Origin: Kriegella sp963975415
Lineage (GTDB): Bacteria > Bacteroidota > Bacteroidia > Flavobacteriales > Flavobacteriaceae
DNA length: 64,000 bases
Direction: 5' to 3'
Assembly (NCBI RefSeq): GCF_963975415.1
Contig: NZ_CAXBGN010000011.1
Location: 117,984 to 181,983, forward strand
Each line of letters opens with the position of its first letter. Within the stretch, counting starts at the first letter, position 1. Of the stretch, positions 16,005 through 24,726 are shown piece by piece. The position numbers and the translations under genes are program-made. The notes under the pieces were generated by a model. The model worked only from the letters and a program-made list of their open reading frames with translations, did not search any database and had not been told where the DNA came from.

Positions 16005-17351
16005 ATGCTAGAAATAAGATCCCTTAATAAACTATCAATTTACTTAGATCACTTGGTAAAAGGTCGCCTATGGCTCAAAGTGACTATCGGACTGATTTTA
16101 GGAGCTGGCTTAGGAATTCTTCTCAACCCCACTACAGGATTGGTTTCTGAAGTATTGAGTTTAGAATTGGCCAATTGGCTTGACCTACCTGGCCAAATTT
16201 TTATGAGATTGGTTCAAATGATTATGATCCCATTGATATTTGCCTCAATAATATCGGGAATTGTAGGAAACACAACAGATAATCTAAAAACCTTTGGCTT
16301 GAGACTGCTATTGTATTTTGTTTTCACAACCGCTGTTTCCATTATTATCGGTTTGTTAATAACCCTTGTTTTGAAACCGGGGGAATATATTTATAAGTTG
16401 GGTGGGTTTCCTAATAGCAGTGCAGAACAATCAGTATCCACTGAGGCGCCAAATCTCATTGAAAATATCCCAGCTACTATTTCCAACCTCATTCCGAATA
16501 ATCCGCTAGAATCGATTTTGACGGGAGAAATGTTGGGCGTCGTTATTTTTACCATCATAATTGGTGTCGCAATAACCCAGTTAGAGAATGAAAAGGCGAG
16601 ACCTATTATCAATTTTACCGAAGCCATTCAGAAAATTTGCATGATTGTGGTATCATGGGCAATGATTCTCGTACCATATGCCGTATTTGGCCTAATGGCA
16701 GCTTTGCTATCCAGAACCGGTATTGACATATTCCTTGGTTTGGGGTACTATATGGTAGTGGTGATAATCGGTCTAATGCTCTTAATGATTTTCTACCTAG
16801 TGCTGGTCTTACTATTCGTAAAGAAAAATCCTTTCATATTTCTACGAGCGATACGCGAACCACAACTTTTGGCATTTTCTACCGCCAGCTCAGCTGCTGT
16901 AATGCCAATTTCAATGAAAACAGCCGATGAAAAGTTAGATGTATCCTCTAACATCAGCGATTTTGTTATTCCGGTTGGGGCTACGATCAATATGGATGGT
17001 ACTGCATTATTTCAATGCGTCACTACAATATTTATGGCACAGGCCTATGGTATGGAATTGTCGTTAATGAACCTCATATTGATCACATTTACGGTGGTAG
17101 CTGCTTCAATAGGAACACCAGCCATTCCTGGCGGTGGAGTTATTATTCTTGCGTCCGTATTGCAGAGTTCAGGTATCCCGATTGACGGTCTAATCGTCAT
17201 TATTGGCATAGACCGTATTTTGGGGATGTTTAGAACAGCAGTGAACGTAACTGGAGATTTAACGGCATGCATGATTTTCAACAAGTTTTATGGTACCCTA
17301 TCAAATACTACGACCATTATAACTAAACCTGAAATTCAAAATGCAGTTTAG
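16005..17351 (+). CDS. dicarboxylate/amino acid:cation symporter (DAACS)
   Basis: 448-residue inner-membrane secondary transporter of the glutamate/aspartate-C4-dicarboxylate (SLC1-like) family, with about eight membrane helices plus two re-entrant hairpins. Diagnostic segments: HP1 serine-rich FSTASSAAVMPISM (about 290-303), NMDGTALFQC in TM7, HP2 GTPAIPGGGVI, and TM8 TAVNVTGDLTAC with the substrate-binding aspartate. Cations are usually Na+ or H+. Whether it prefers glutamate, aspartate or succinate/fumarate cannot be told from sequence. The 151-nt gap after ackA suggests its own promoter, but no clear element was found. Confidence 0.93.
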   Translation: MLEIRSLNKLSIYLDHLVKGRLWLKVTIGLILGAGLGILLNPTTGLVSEVLSLELANWLDLPGQIFMRLVQMIMIPLIFASIISGIVGNTTDNLKTFGLRLLLYFVFTTAVSIIIGLLITLVLKPGEYIYKLGGFPNSSAEQSVSTEAPNLIENIPATISNLIPNNPLESILTGEMLGVVIFTIIIGVAITQLENEKARPIINFTEAIQKICMIVVSWAMILVPYAVFGLMAALLSRTGIDIFLGLGYYMVVVIIGLMLLMIFYLVLVLLFVKKNPFIFLRAIREPQLLAFSTASSAAVMPISMKTADEKLDVSSNISDFVIPVGATINMDGTALFQCVTTIFMAQAYGMELSLMNLILITFTVVAASIGTPAIPGGGVIILASVLQSSGIPIDGLIVIIGIDRILGMFRTAVNVTGDLTACMIFNKFYGTLSNTTTIITKPEIQNAV

Positions 17352-17497
17352 CCAAACCGTAATCTATCAAATAAATAATGAAAAAAGATTTTACACCTAA
17401 ACTATTCTCTCTCTTAAGACAAGGGATATCTAAGGAAGCCTCACAAAAAACATTCTTTTACTTTTAATATTTTATGGAAATATATACGACTGTATTG

Positions 17498-17815
17498 TTA
17501 CATAACAGTAGTCGGAAGGTCTTTGGCCCCCCACTGATCTAAACTTTTTAAAATTGGGCCTAGCGATTTTCCACGGGCACTTAATTGATATTCTACTTTA
17601 GGAGGTACGACGGGGAAAACCTTCCGAGAAATGAGTCCGTCTTTCTCCAGTTCCCGAACAGTTTGGGTAAACATTTTATTGGAAATTTCCGGTACTTTCT
17701 TTTGTAATACGCCAGACCGCAATGGTCCTTCCAACAAATGAAACAACACCAAAGGCTTCCACTTTGTTCCGATCAAGCCCATGGTATAATTTAGGGGACA
17801 CTTATTTTTGTTCAT
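17498..17815 (-). CDS. HxlR-family transcriptional regulator
   Basis: 105-residue winged-helix regulator. The HxlR signature is visible: CPLNYTMGLIGTKWKPLVLFHLLEGPLRSGVL at about 4-36, then ISNKMFTQTVRELEKDGLISRKVFPVVPPKVEYQL. The single N-terminal Cys (residue 6) could be a thiol sensor, as in several relatives. It is divergent from a VOC-fold gene, the usual arrangement for a local regulator answering to reactive carbonyls or quinones. A short palindrome between the two genes is a candidate operator. Confidence 0.93.
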   Translation of the reverse strand: MNKNKCPLNYTMGLIGTKWKPLVLFHLLEGPLRSGVLQKKVPEISNKMFTQTVRELEKDGLISRKVFPVVPPKVEYQLSARGKSLGPILKSLDQWGAKDLPTTVM

Positions 17816-17859
17816 TTCAAATATTTAACTATTTGATATTCATCATTTTACTCATTTAG

Positions 17860-17917
17860 GTAACTATAGTACTTTTGGGTAAGTTATTGCCATTTGGGCA
17901 AATATAGGTTAATTTTG
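17860..17917 (+). promoter_or_regulatory. candidate HxlR operator and VOC promoter
   Basis: GTAACTATAGTAC (17860-17872) has inverted GTA/TAC ends around an ACTATAG core. Downstream, a perfect -7 element TAATTTTG (17910-17917) with TTG 20 nt before it (17887-17889) gives a promoter 18 nt before the VOC start. It fixes the VOC start at 17936, not at the upstream in-frame ATG. Confidence 0.45.
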
Positions 17918-17935
17918 TGGCTTGAAATATATCCT

Positions 17936-18448
17936 ATGAAAACAAGTAAAGATTATCCGAAGTCATTTTCACATATCGGCATTACTGTGCCGAATATTGA
18001 AGCAGCCGTAAAATTCTATTCCGAGGTAATGGGGTGGTACGTCATCATGGAACCATCAACAGTAAAAAAGGAAAGTGACACGGCCATCGGTCAAATGTGT
18101 ATCGATGTTTTTGGTGAAGATTGGGAGTCTTTTGAAATTGCGCATTTGGCAACATCAGACGGTATTGGTATCGAATTATTTTCGTTCCCACATGGCGTTA
18201 AAGAAGCCCCAGAATTCAACCCGTTTAACACAGGGCTTTTTCATTTCTGTATTCAAGACCCGAATATTGAAGATCTTATAGCCAAAATTGTGTCCCATGG
18301 GGGCAAACAACGTATACCGATTCGGGAATATTATCCCCATGACAAACCTTATAAAATGTGTTATGTAGAAGACCCTTTCGGAATTGTATTCGAAATCTAC
18401 ACCCATAGTTATGAATTGACATATTCTTCGGGCGCATACGCGAAATAA
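17936..18448 (+). CDS. VOC (glyoxalase-fold) family protein
   Basis: 170-residue vicinal-oxygen-chelate protein with the two-module glyoxalase fold. SHIGITVPNIEAAVKFYSEVMGW opens module 1 with a metal-ligand His; IGIELFSFP supplies Glu; FHFCIQDPNIEDLIAKI opens module 2 with another His; YVEDPFGIVFEIYTHSYE gives the last Glu. The H-E-H-E set suggests an active metal site. The substrate may be a methylglyoxal adduct or an aromatic diol; I cannot say. Controlled, by context, by the divergent HxlR protein. A strong terminator follows. Confidence 0.9.
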   Translation: MKTSKDYPKSFSHIGITVPNIEAAVKFYSEVMGWYVIMEPSTVKKESDTAIGQMCIDVFGEDWESFEIAHLATSDGIGIELFSFPHGVKEAPEFNPFNTGLFHFCIQDPNIEDLIAKIVSHGGKQRIPIREYYPHDKPYKMCYVEDPFGIVFEIYTHSYELTYSSGAYAK

Positions 18449-18481
18449 ATCACTGTTTAACACATTGCAAATCGTAAATTA

Positions 18482-18518
18482 AGCGATTGGTCTCTGCTTG
18501 GAGGCCAGTCGCTTTTTT
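18482..18518 (+). terminator. intrinsic terminator after VOC gene
   Basis: GCGATTGG pairs with CCAGTCGC (one G-U pair) around a 14-nt loop, followed directly by six T residues. Classic rho-independent form, 34 nt after the stop codon. Confidence 0.85.
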
Positions 18519-18556
18519 GGTATGATGTCATGCTTTCATTTTAGGTTTTAAAGTGT

Positions 18557-18847
18557 ATGGGGAAGGTTTTTTTTATCACCAAGCCGCTGCGATTAAAAGG
18601 TAACGGCCTAGAAGTCAATTATTCTACCGCAGCGGGTGGTTATGTCACTATCGAGTTGCTTGATGGCAACAACAATCCGATACCCAATTTGACGCATGCT
18701 ATTTCAGAAAAATTGATAGGTGACGAGATTTCAAGAACAGTCATTTGGGAAAACCTCGCGGATCTTTCTACCTTAAAAAATAAAATCATCAAATTGAAAA
18801 TAACATTGAAAGAAGCCGACCTTTATGCGCTGAAATTCAATGAATGA
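18557..18847 (+). pseudogene. orphan C-terminal domain of a glycosidase-type protein
   Basis: 96 codons encode a beta-sandwich segment (PLRLKGNGLEVNYSTAAGG, then VTIELLDGNNNPIPN, IGDEISRTVIW, ADLYALKF). From memory this is the C-terminal module found at the end of large secreted glycoside-hydrolase-like proteins in marine Bacteroidetes and Planctomycetes. The expected several-hundred-residue catalytic part and the signal peptide are absent; a terminator and the VOC gene lie directly upstream. I read it as the 3' relic of a deleted gene, though an expressed short protein is possible since the frame is intact. Confidence 0.6.
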
Positions 18848-18966
18848 TGGAATAGGCGCTATTTACCTCGGCAGTTTCCCGCCTGCGGCATTTTTTTATA
18901 CCCTTGCGATATCCTATCTTTAATCTAGGATTTCTTCAGGGGTCCGGCACCTTAAAATTAGAAGCG

Positions 18967-19731
18967 ATGAACATTATTTCATGGAACGTCAATGGCATAC
19001 GAGCCGCCGTCAAAAAGGATTTTTTTGAAAAAATAGAGGAAATGTCCCCCGATATTCTCTGCATACAGGAAACCAAGGCTCAAGATGGGGAGGTCGCGGC
19101 TACCCTATTGCCTTTGGAAGGATATCAAATTGCCTATAATTCTGCCGAAAGAAAAGGATATTCAGGTACTGCGGTGCTAAGTAAAATTAAATCTAAAGAT
19201 TTAACGCATGATATTGGCATCGCCGAGCATGACCTAGAGGGGCGCGTACAATGTGCCGAATATGAAAATTTCTATCTGGTGAACGTGTATGTCCCCAATT
19301 CAGGACAAAAACTGGAACGTTTAGACTACCGAAAAAAGTGGGATGCCGATTTCTTGGCCTATCTCAAGAATCTGGAAAAGACCAAACCCGTGATTGCCTG
19401 CGGCGATTTTAATGTCGCACACACGGCAATCGATTTGAAGAACGACAAATCGAACTACAACAAGACCGCAGGATATACCCAAATCGAAATCGACGGTATG
19501 GATAATTTTCTCAATTCCGGATTTGTTGATTCCTTTCGGCATTTGCATCCCGATACGGTAGCCTATACGTATTGGAGCTATCGTTTTAAAGCCCGGGAGC
19601 GCAATACGGGTTGGCGTATCGATTATTTCTTGGTAAGTAAGGTTTTGGTAGAAAAGATAAAGTCCGTGACGATTTTATCCGAAGTTTACGGATCTGACCA
19701 CTGTCCCATACGTTTAGAAATCGATCTTTAA
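18967..19731 (+). CDS. xth: exodeoxyribonuclease III
   Basis: 254-residue cytosolic AP endonuclease / 3'-5' exonuclease of the ExoA/ExoIII family for base-excision repair. Motifs in order: MNIISWNVNGIRAA (residues 1-14), ILCIQETKAQ with the metal-binding Glu (about 31-40), NVYVPNSG, CGDFNVAH (Asp/Asn pair), GWRIDYFLVS and C-terminal GSDHCPIRLEI with the catalytic Asp-His. I start at the ATG giving MNIISWN; a frame beginning 63 nt earlier has no conserved residues. Confidence 0.96.
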   Translation: MNIISWNVNGIRAAVKKDFFEKIEEMSPDILCIQETKAQDGEVAATLLPLEGYQIAYNSAERKGYSGTAVLSKIKSKDLTHDIGIAEHDLEGRVQCAEYENFYLVNVYVPNSGQKLERLDYRKKWDADFLAYLKNLEKTKPVIACGDFNVAHTAIDLKNDKSNYNKTAGYTQIEIDGMDNFLNSGFVDSFRHLHPDTVAYTYWSYRFKARERNTGWRIDYFLVSKVLVEKIKSVTILSEVYGSDHCPIRLEIDL

Positions 19732-19817
19732 ACGCCTAAATACCCCATAGCCGTCAGGCATCGATATCCCTTTCAGGCCCAACAAGTATAAATCGAGGGG
19801 AACGACGAGTGGCAAAA

Positions 19818-19860
19818 TGACATCGGTCAGTTCTTGCTGTTTTTTTTGGGCTTACTTTTA
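19818..19860 (+). promoter_or_regulatory. FNR/CRP-like box and -7 element of P-type ATPase
   Basis: The box TGACATCGGTCA (19818-19829) and TACTTTTA (19853-19860), which differs from TAnnTTTG only in the last base, are at the standard 36.5-nt spacing. The ATPase ATG is 18 nt downstream. It extends the regulon well outside the usp cluster. Confidence 0.66.
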
Positions 19861-19877
19861 TCGGAAACACGGCCAAT

Positions 19878-22379
19878 ATGTCTGTAGATAATTTTGGAAT
19901 CAAGGGGCTATCTGATACAGAGGTGACCCAATCAAGAGAAATCCACGGAACAAATACGCTTACCGGCAAAAAGGAAAACGAAATTTTAGCGGCGATCAAG
20001 GATATTCTAAAAGAACCTATGGTGATTTTACTATTGGTGACTTCTGGTATTTATTTTATTAGCGGAAATTTCGGTGACGGCATTTTTATGGTTTCGGCCA
20101 TACTATTGGTAGGTTCTATATCACTCTATCAAGATTCTAGGAGCCGCAGGGCACTCGAAAAACTAAAAAGCCTTACTCAACCCAACTGCACGGTTATCCG
20201 AAATGGGGAAGTAGTTAAGATACCCAATGAAGAACTTGTCATCGGCGATAGCCTTATGGTAGCTGAAGGGGAAACCATACCGGCCGATGGGCCTATTGTC
20301 TATTCCAGCGATTTCTCGGTCAATGAATCCATTCTTACCGGTGAATCACTTTCCGTATTTAAAGATGCCGACAAATCTGACAATCGTGTACATCGTGGCA
20401 CTGCAGTAGCAAGTGGTATGGCCATAATTACCGTAAGTGCCATCGGCGACGGTACACAACTCGGTAAAATAGGAAAAAGCCTTGAATCGATTCAAACGGA
20501 AAAAACACCCCTTGAGAGACAAATATCAAACTTTGTAAAGAAAATGGCCATTGCCGGAGTGCTTACTTTTCTTTTGGTTTGGGGTATTAATTATTTTAGG
20601 TCGTACGATGTTTTAGATAGCCTACTCAAAGCCCTTACCCTTGCGATGAGTATCCTCCCCGAAGAAATCCCCGTTGCTTTCACCACTTTTATGGCTTTGG
20701 GATCGTGGCGGCTTATGAAAATGGGTATCGTGGTCAAACAAATGAAGACCGTAGAAACTTTAGGGAGCGCAACCGTCATTTGTACCGACAAGACGGGTAC
20801 GTTGACAGAGAATAAAATGAGTTTGGTGAAACTTTACACCTTAAACTTAAAAAGAATTCGTTCGGTGAAAGAGGAATTAGCTCCCGAAGAAAAGGAGCTG
20901 ATAACCGTGGCAATGTGGGCGAGCGAACCCATTGCCTTCGACCCGATGGAAATAGCGTTACATGAGGCCTATTCAAATTTAACCACAACCGATGAGCGAC
21001 CGAACTATACAATGGTTCATGAATACCCATTGGGAGGAAAGCCACCAATGATGACACATCTTTTTGAGGATGACAAAGGCCATCGTATAATCGCTGCCAA
21101 AGGCGCACCGGAAGCCTTTCTAGAAATTTCGAACTTGACAGCCGAAGAAAAAGAACAGCTTTTAGAAAACATTGGAATTTTAGGAAAAGAAGGGTATCGC
21201 TTGCTAGGCGTGGGGACCGCCTATTTTAAGGGAACGGGGTTTCCTAAAAGACAACAGGACTATCACTTTGAATTTAAGGGGATTGTTGCATTTTATGATC
21301 CTCCGAAAGAAAACATACGAAACGTACTCCAAGACTTTGACAAAGCCGGTATCGTTGTCAAACTGGTGACCGGTGACAATGCCGCAACGGCATCTGCCAT
21401 AGCCAAAGAAATTGATTTTAAATATTATGACAAGGGCATTTCGGGCGATGAGTTGATGCAACTGAATGACTCCGAACTGCGGCAAACGGTTAAAAATACT
21501 TATGTGTTCACCAGAATGTTTCCCGAAGCCAAATTGCGTATCATCAATGCAATAAAAGCAAACAACGAAATTGTGGCAATGACGGGTGATGGTGTAAACG
21601 ACGGACCAGCACTTAAAGCCGCACATATCGGTATTGCCATGGGCAAAAAAGGGACGGAAATCGCAAAGCAGGCGGCTTCATTGAACTTGGTTGACGATGA
21701 TCTCTCTAAAATCGTGGATGCCATCGCCATGGGCCGAAAAATCTATTCCAACCTTAAAAAGGCGATACAGTATATTATCTCTATCCACATACCAATCATT
21801 TTAACGGTTTTTATACCTCTGGCCTTGGGATGGGCCTATCCCACCATATTTTCGCCATCACATGTTATTCTTTTGGAATTGATCATGGGGCCCACCTGTT
21901 CTATTATCTATGAGAACGAACCCATGGAGAAAAACACAATGGCGCGAAAACCGCGACCTTTTACGACCACTTTTTTTAAATTTAAAGAACTGGTAACCAG
22001 TATTATTCAAGGGTTGGCAATTACTTTCGGAGCACTATCGGTATACCAATATGCCGTACTGGTGAATTTTGATGAATCCGTCACGCGAACCATGGTTTTT
22101 ATGGTATTGGTTTGCGCCAATATCTTTTTGACCCTCGTCAATCGTTCCTTTTACTTTTCGATAGGAACCACGCTAAAGTATAAGAACAAATTGGTTCCTT
22201 TGATAATCGGCATCACGATTATCATGGCCGCCTTACTACTTTTTGTCCCACCCTTGACCAAGTTTTTTGAATTCACAACTTTAACTGCAAATCAATTGTT
22301 GGTTTCCTTATTTGCAGGCAGTGTTTCCGTACTTTGGTACGAACTGGTCAAAATGTTCAGAAAATCAAAAACGGGATAG
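19878..22379 (+). CDS. P-type cation-transporting ATPase (P2, Ca2+-ATPase-like)
   Basis: 833-residue inner-membrane ATPase. The N-terminal cation-ATPase segment (GLSDTEVTQSREIHGTN) is followed by the actuator motif ILTGESL, TM4 ILPEEIPVAF, the phosphorylation loop ICTDKTGTLTENKM, KGAPEAF, GDNAATASAIAKEI and hinge MTGDGVNDGPALK. About ten membrane helices. TM4 reads PEEIP instead of the PEGLP of Ca2+/Na+-K+ pumps, so the ion is uncertain (Ca2+, Mg2+ or a monovalent ion). Promoter carries a TGAC box. Comparable ATPases (CtpF in the mycobacterial DosR regulon) are induced with universal stress proteins and Hsp20. Confidence 0.93.
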   Translation: MSVDNFGIKGLSDTEVTQSREIHGTNTLTGKKENEILAAIKDILKEPMVILLLVTSGIYFISGNFGDGIFMVSAILLVGSISLYQDSRSRRALEKLKSLTQPNCTVIRNGEVVKIPNEELVIGDSLMVAEGETIPADGPIVYSSDFSVNESILTGESLSVFKDADKSDNRVHRGTAVASGMAIITVSAIGDGTQLGKIGKSLESIQTEKTPLERQISNFVKKMAIAGVLTFLLVWGINYFRSYDVLDSLLKALTLAMSILPEEIPVAFTTFMALGSWRLMKMGIVVKQMKTVETLGSATVICTDKTGTLTENKMSLVKLYTLNLKRIRSVKEELAPEEKELITVAMWASEPIAFDPMEIALHEAYSNLTTTDERPNYTMVHEYPLGGKPPMMTHLFEDDKGHRIIAAKGAPEAFLEISNLTAEEKEQLLENIGILGKEGYRLLGVGTAYFKGTGFPKRQQDYHFEFKGIVAFYDPPKENIRNVLQDFDKAGIVVKLVTGDNAATASAIAKEIDFKYYDKGISGDELMQLNDSELRQTVKNTYVFTRMFPEAKLRIINAIKANNEIVAMTGDGVNDGPALKAAHIGIAMGKKGTEIAKQAASLNLVDDDLSKIVDAIAMGRKIYSNLKKAIQYIISIHIPIILTVFIPLALGWAYPTIFSPSHVILLELIMGPTCSIIYENEPMEKNTMARKPRPFTTTFFKFKELVTSIIQGLAITFGALSVYQYAVLVNFDESVTRTMVFMVLVCANIFLTLVNRSFYFSIGTTLKYKNKLVPLIIGITIIMAALLLFVPPLTKFFEFTTLTANQLLVSLFAGSVSVLWYELVKMFRKSKTG

Positions 22380-22391
22380 CTACTGTTTCGT

Positions 22392-23045
22392 TTATAATTT
22401 TTGTCCGAATGCCAAGTCCCCCGCATCACCGATTCCAGGAAGAATGTACCCCCGGCTGTTTAATTCCGGGTCTATGGCTGCAATCCACAAGTGCGTATTT
22501 TCGGGAAAAACCTTTTCAAGGTACTCGATACCCGGAGCGGCACCAATTACGCCCATAATGTGAATTTGCTTTGGTATGCCATGCCCTGCAATTGCCCGCA
22601 GTACATTTTCTAAAGTCTTGCCCGTTGCCAGCATCGGGTCTGCCAATATTAAAGTTTTATCGGTTAAGGAAGGTGAAGCCAAATATTTGACGATAACCTC
22701 AAAAGCATCTTCATCATCATAATGGTTTCGATAAGCGGAAATGAATGCATTTTCGGCATCGTCAAAATAATTCAATATACCCTGATGTAAAGGCAGGCCT
22801 GCCCGTAAAATGGAACATAGTACCAGTTTATCTTTGGACAACAACATTTCTTTGCTTCCCAAGGGTGTTTCTACAATTTCACGATCATAACTCAGGGTCT
22901 TGCTCAATTCATAGCTCAATACTTCCCCAATGCGCTCGATATTCCTGCGAAACCTCATGGCATCCTTTTGAATTTCCCTATCCCGTATCTCCTTTACAAA
23001 TTGTGTTAACCTCGAATTGAAAGCCCCTATTTCATGAATGATCAT
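22392..23045 (-). CDS. upp: uracil phosphoribosyltransferase
   Basis: 217-residue cytosolic salvage enzyme: uracil plus PRPP gives UMP. The PRPP-binding loop reads LILADPMLATGKTLENVL (about residues 130-147, the family DPMLATGGT with one change), the flexible arm is around CSILRAGLPLHQG, and the C-terminal uracil-binding segment is YILPGIGDAGDLAFG. Length and motifs are standard. It converges with the ATPase gene (12 nt apart) and is divergent from a kinase-regulator operon. Confidence 0.97.
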   Translation of the reverse strand: MIIHEIGAFNSRLTQFVKEIRDREIQKDAMRFRRNIERIGEVLSYELSKTLSYDREIVETPLGSKEMLLSKDKLVLCSILRAGLPLHQGILNYFDDAENAFISAYRNHYDDEDAFEVIVKYLASPSLTDKTLILADPMLATGKTLENVLRAIAGHGIPKQIHIMGVIGAAPGIEYLEKVFPENTHLWIAAIDPELNSRGYILPGIGDAGDLAFGQKL

Positions 23046-23205
23046 TTGACATCATATTTATTTAAAGATACTGATTTCAGCAAAGTTATGGGCAAGTATT
23101 GTAGATTACATCATTGTAACGGGTTCAAATTAAACACATGTAAATTTTGGTGCATACGACCACGTAATATGACGATAAACCATTTAAAAATTTTAAATTT
23201 GGAAT

Positions 23206-24723
23206 ATGCAGGTTTTCGATAATCACAACAACAATATATTCAATCTTCTTTCTGAGGGCGTATCTGAAGGCATCATCGTTGTCAACACCAAACAGATCAT
23301 TACGGCGACCAATTCTTCGACCGAGCAGATGTTCGGCTATGATAAAAATGAACTTATCGGGAAGCATCTCGATACCCTTATCCCAAAAAGATACCTAAAG
23401 AACCACGGTCACCATGTCGAAAATTTTGTCAAAAAAAGCGAGAAGCGACAAATGGGCCATGGCCGTGATTTGCACGGTATTCGAAAAAATGGTGAGGAGT
23501 TTGCCGTAGAGGCCGGCTTAAACCCTTTTGAATTGTTCGGTTCGACCTACATAATGGCACTTGTCATCGATATTACCGAGCGCAAGACAAGGGAAAGGGA
23601 ACTTAGCCATTGGGCCCGTATTTTCGATGAATCATTGAACGAAATCTATGTTTTTGACGCCGAATCATATCATTTCACCAATGTGAACAAAGAGGCACAG
23701 CGTAATATAGGCTATAGTATGGAGGAATTGGAGACCATGACCCCTGTTGACATTAAACCCGAATTGAATAAGTCGGAGTTCAAAAATCTTATCGCTCCCC
23801 TATTGAACGGCCAAAAGCAAAAATTGAAGTTCGAAACTATACATGGCAGAAAAGACGGCTCGACTTATCCTGTAGAGGTTCATCTTCAACCATCGGCAGT
23901 TGGTGACAAAAATGCCTTTGTCGCCATAATTCTAGATATTACAGAACGGAAGAACTACACTCAGAAACTCGAAAAAACCGTTGAGGAACGCACCAAACAA
24001 TTAAGGGAGGCCTTAATCAAAGAAAAAGAACTGAACGAACTAAAGACCCGATTTTTATCTTTAGTATCCCATGAATTTAAAACACCGCTTAGCGCCATAC
24101 TGACATCAGTCACGCTGTTGGGCAAATACAACTTGACCGAGCAACAAGAAAAGCGCGACAAGCACGTGACGACAATTCGAAACAAGGTCAAATATTTAGA
24201 TACAATTTTAAATGACTTTTTATCGGTAGAACGCCTAGAATCGGGCAAAGTGAATTACAAAATCGAAGATTTCCCGCTCAGTAAAATTGTCAACGAAGTT
24301 ATCTATAACGCCAATATGCTTCTCAAAAACGGACAACGCATACAATATCCTGAGATAATTGACGATCTACTTATAACTTTCGATGAGAAGACCTTAGAGC
24401 TCGTACTCTCGAATTTAATTCATAATGCCATAAAATACTCTCCCGAAGATTCCACAATAAATATTCTGATAGAAGAAGACAATGACAAATTGTGGTTAAA
24501 AATTGTTGATCAGGGCATTGGTATTCCTAAAAGTGATCAGAAACATATTTTCAACCGCTATTTTCGCGCTGAAAACGCAGTATTGACCCAAGGAACCGGT
24601 ATAGGTCTGAACATTGCCAAGCAGCATCTTGAAAACTTGGGGGCTGCCCTTGATTTTTCCAGTGAGGTAAACAAAGGCTCGACTTTCATTGTTAAAATAC
24701 CTAAAAAACTTAATACCCAATAG
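23206..24723 (+). CDS. PAS-PAS sensor histidine kinase (soluble)
   Basis: 505 residues with no membrane segment, so a cytosolic sensor. PAS domain 1 is at about 8-128 (ends VIDITERKT), PAS domain 2 at about 130-250 (ends ILDITERKN), then a coiled coil, the HisKA H-box FLSLVSHEFKTPLSAI (His289), and a HATPase domain with N-box NLIHNAIKYSP and G-boxes DQGIGIP and GTGIGLNIAKQHLENLG. A haem- or flavin-type PAS ligand cannot be assigned. The start codon follows a perfect -7-like TAAATTTG by only 4 nt, so a short or absent leader or another promoter must apply. The receiver-CRP gene starts 4 nt after its stop: clear two-component operon. Confidence 0.93.
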   Translation: MQVFDNHNNNIFNLLSEGVSEGIIVVNTKQIITATNSSTEQMFGYDKNELIGKHLDTLIPKRYLKNHGHHVENFVKKSEKRQMGHGRDLHGIRKNGEEFAVEAGLNPFELFGSTYIMALVIDITERKTRERELSHWARIFDESLNEIYVFDAESYHFTNVNKEAQRNIGYSMEELETMTPVDIKPELNKSEFKNLIAPLLNGQKQKLKFETIHGRKDGSTYPVEVHLQPSAVGDKNAFVAIILDITERKNYTQKLEKTVEERTKQLREALIKEKELNELKTRFLSLVSHEFKTPLSAILTSVTLLGKYNLTEQQEKRDKHVTTIRNKVKYLDTILNDFLSVERLESGKVNYKIEDFPLSKIVNEVIYNANMLLKNGQRIQYPEIIDDLLITFDEKTLELVLSNLIHNAIKYSPEDSTINILIEEDNDKLWLKIVDQGIGIPKSDQKHIFNRYFRAENAVLTQGTGIGLNIAKQHLENLGAALDFSSEVNKGSTFIVKIPKKLNTQ

Positions 24724-24726
24724 CGT

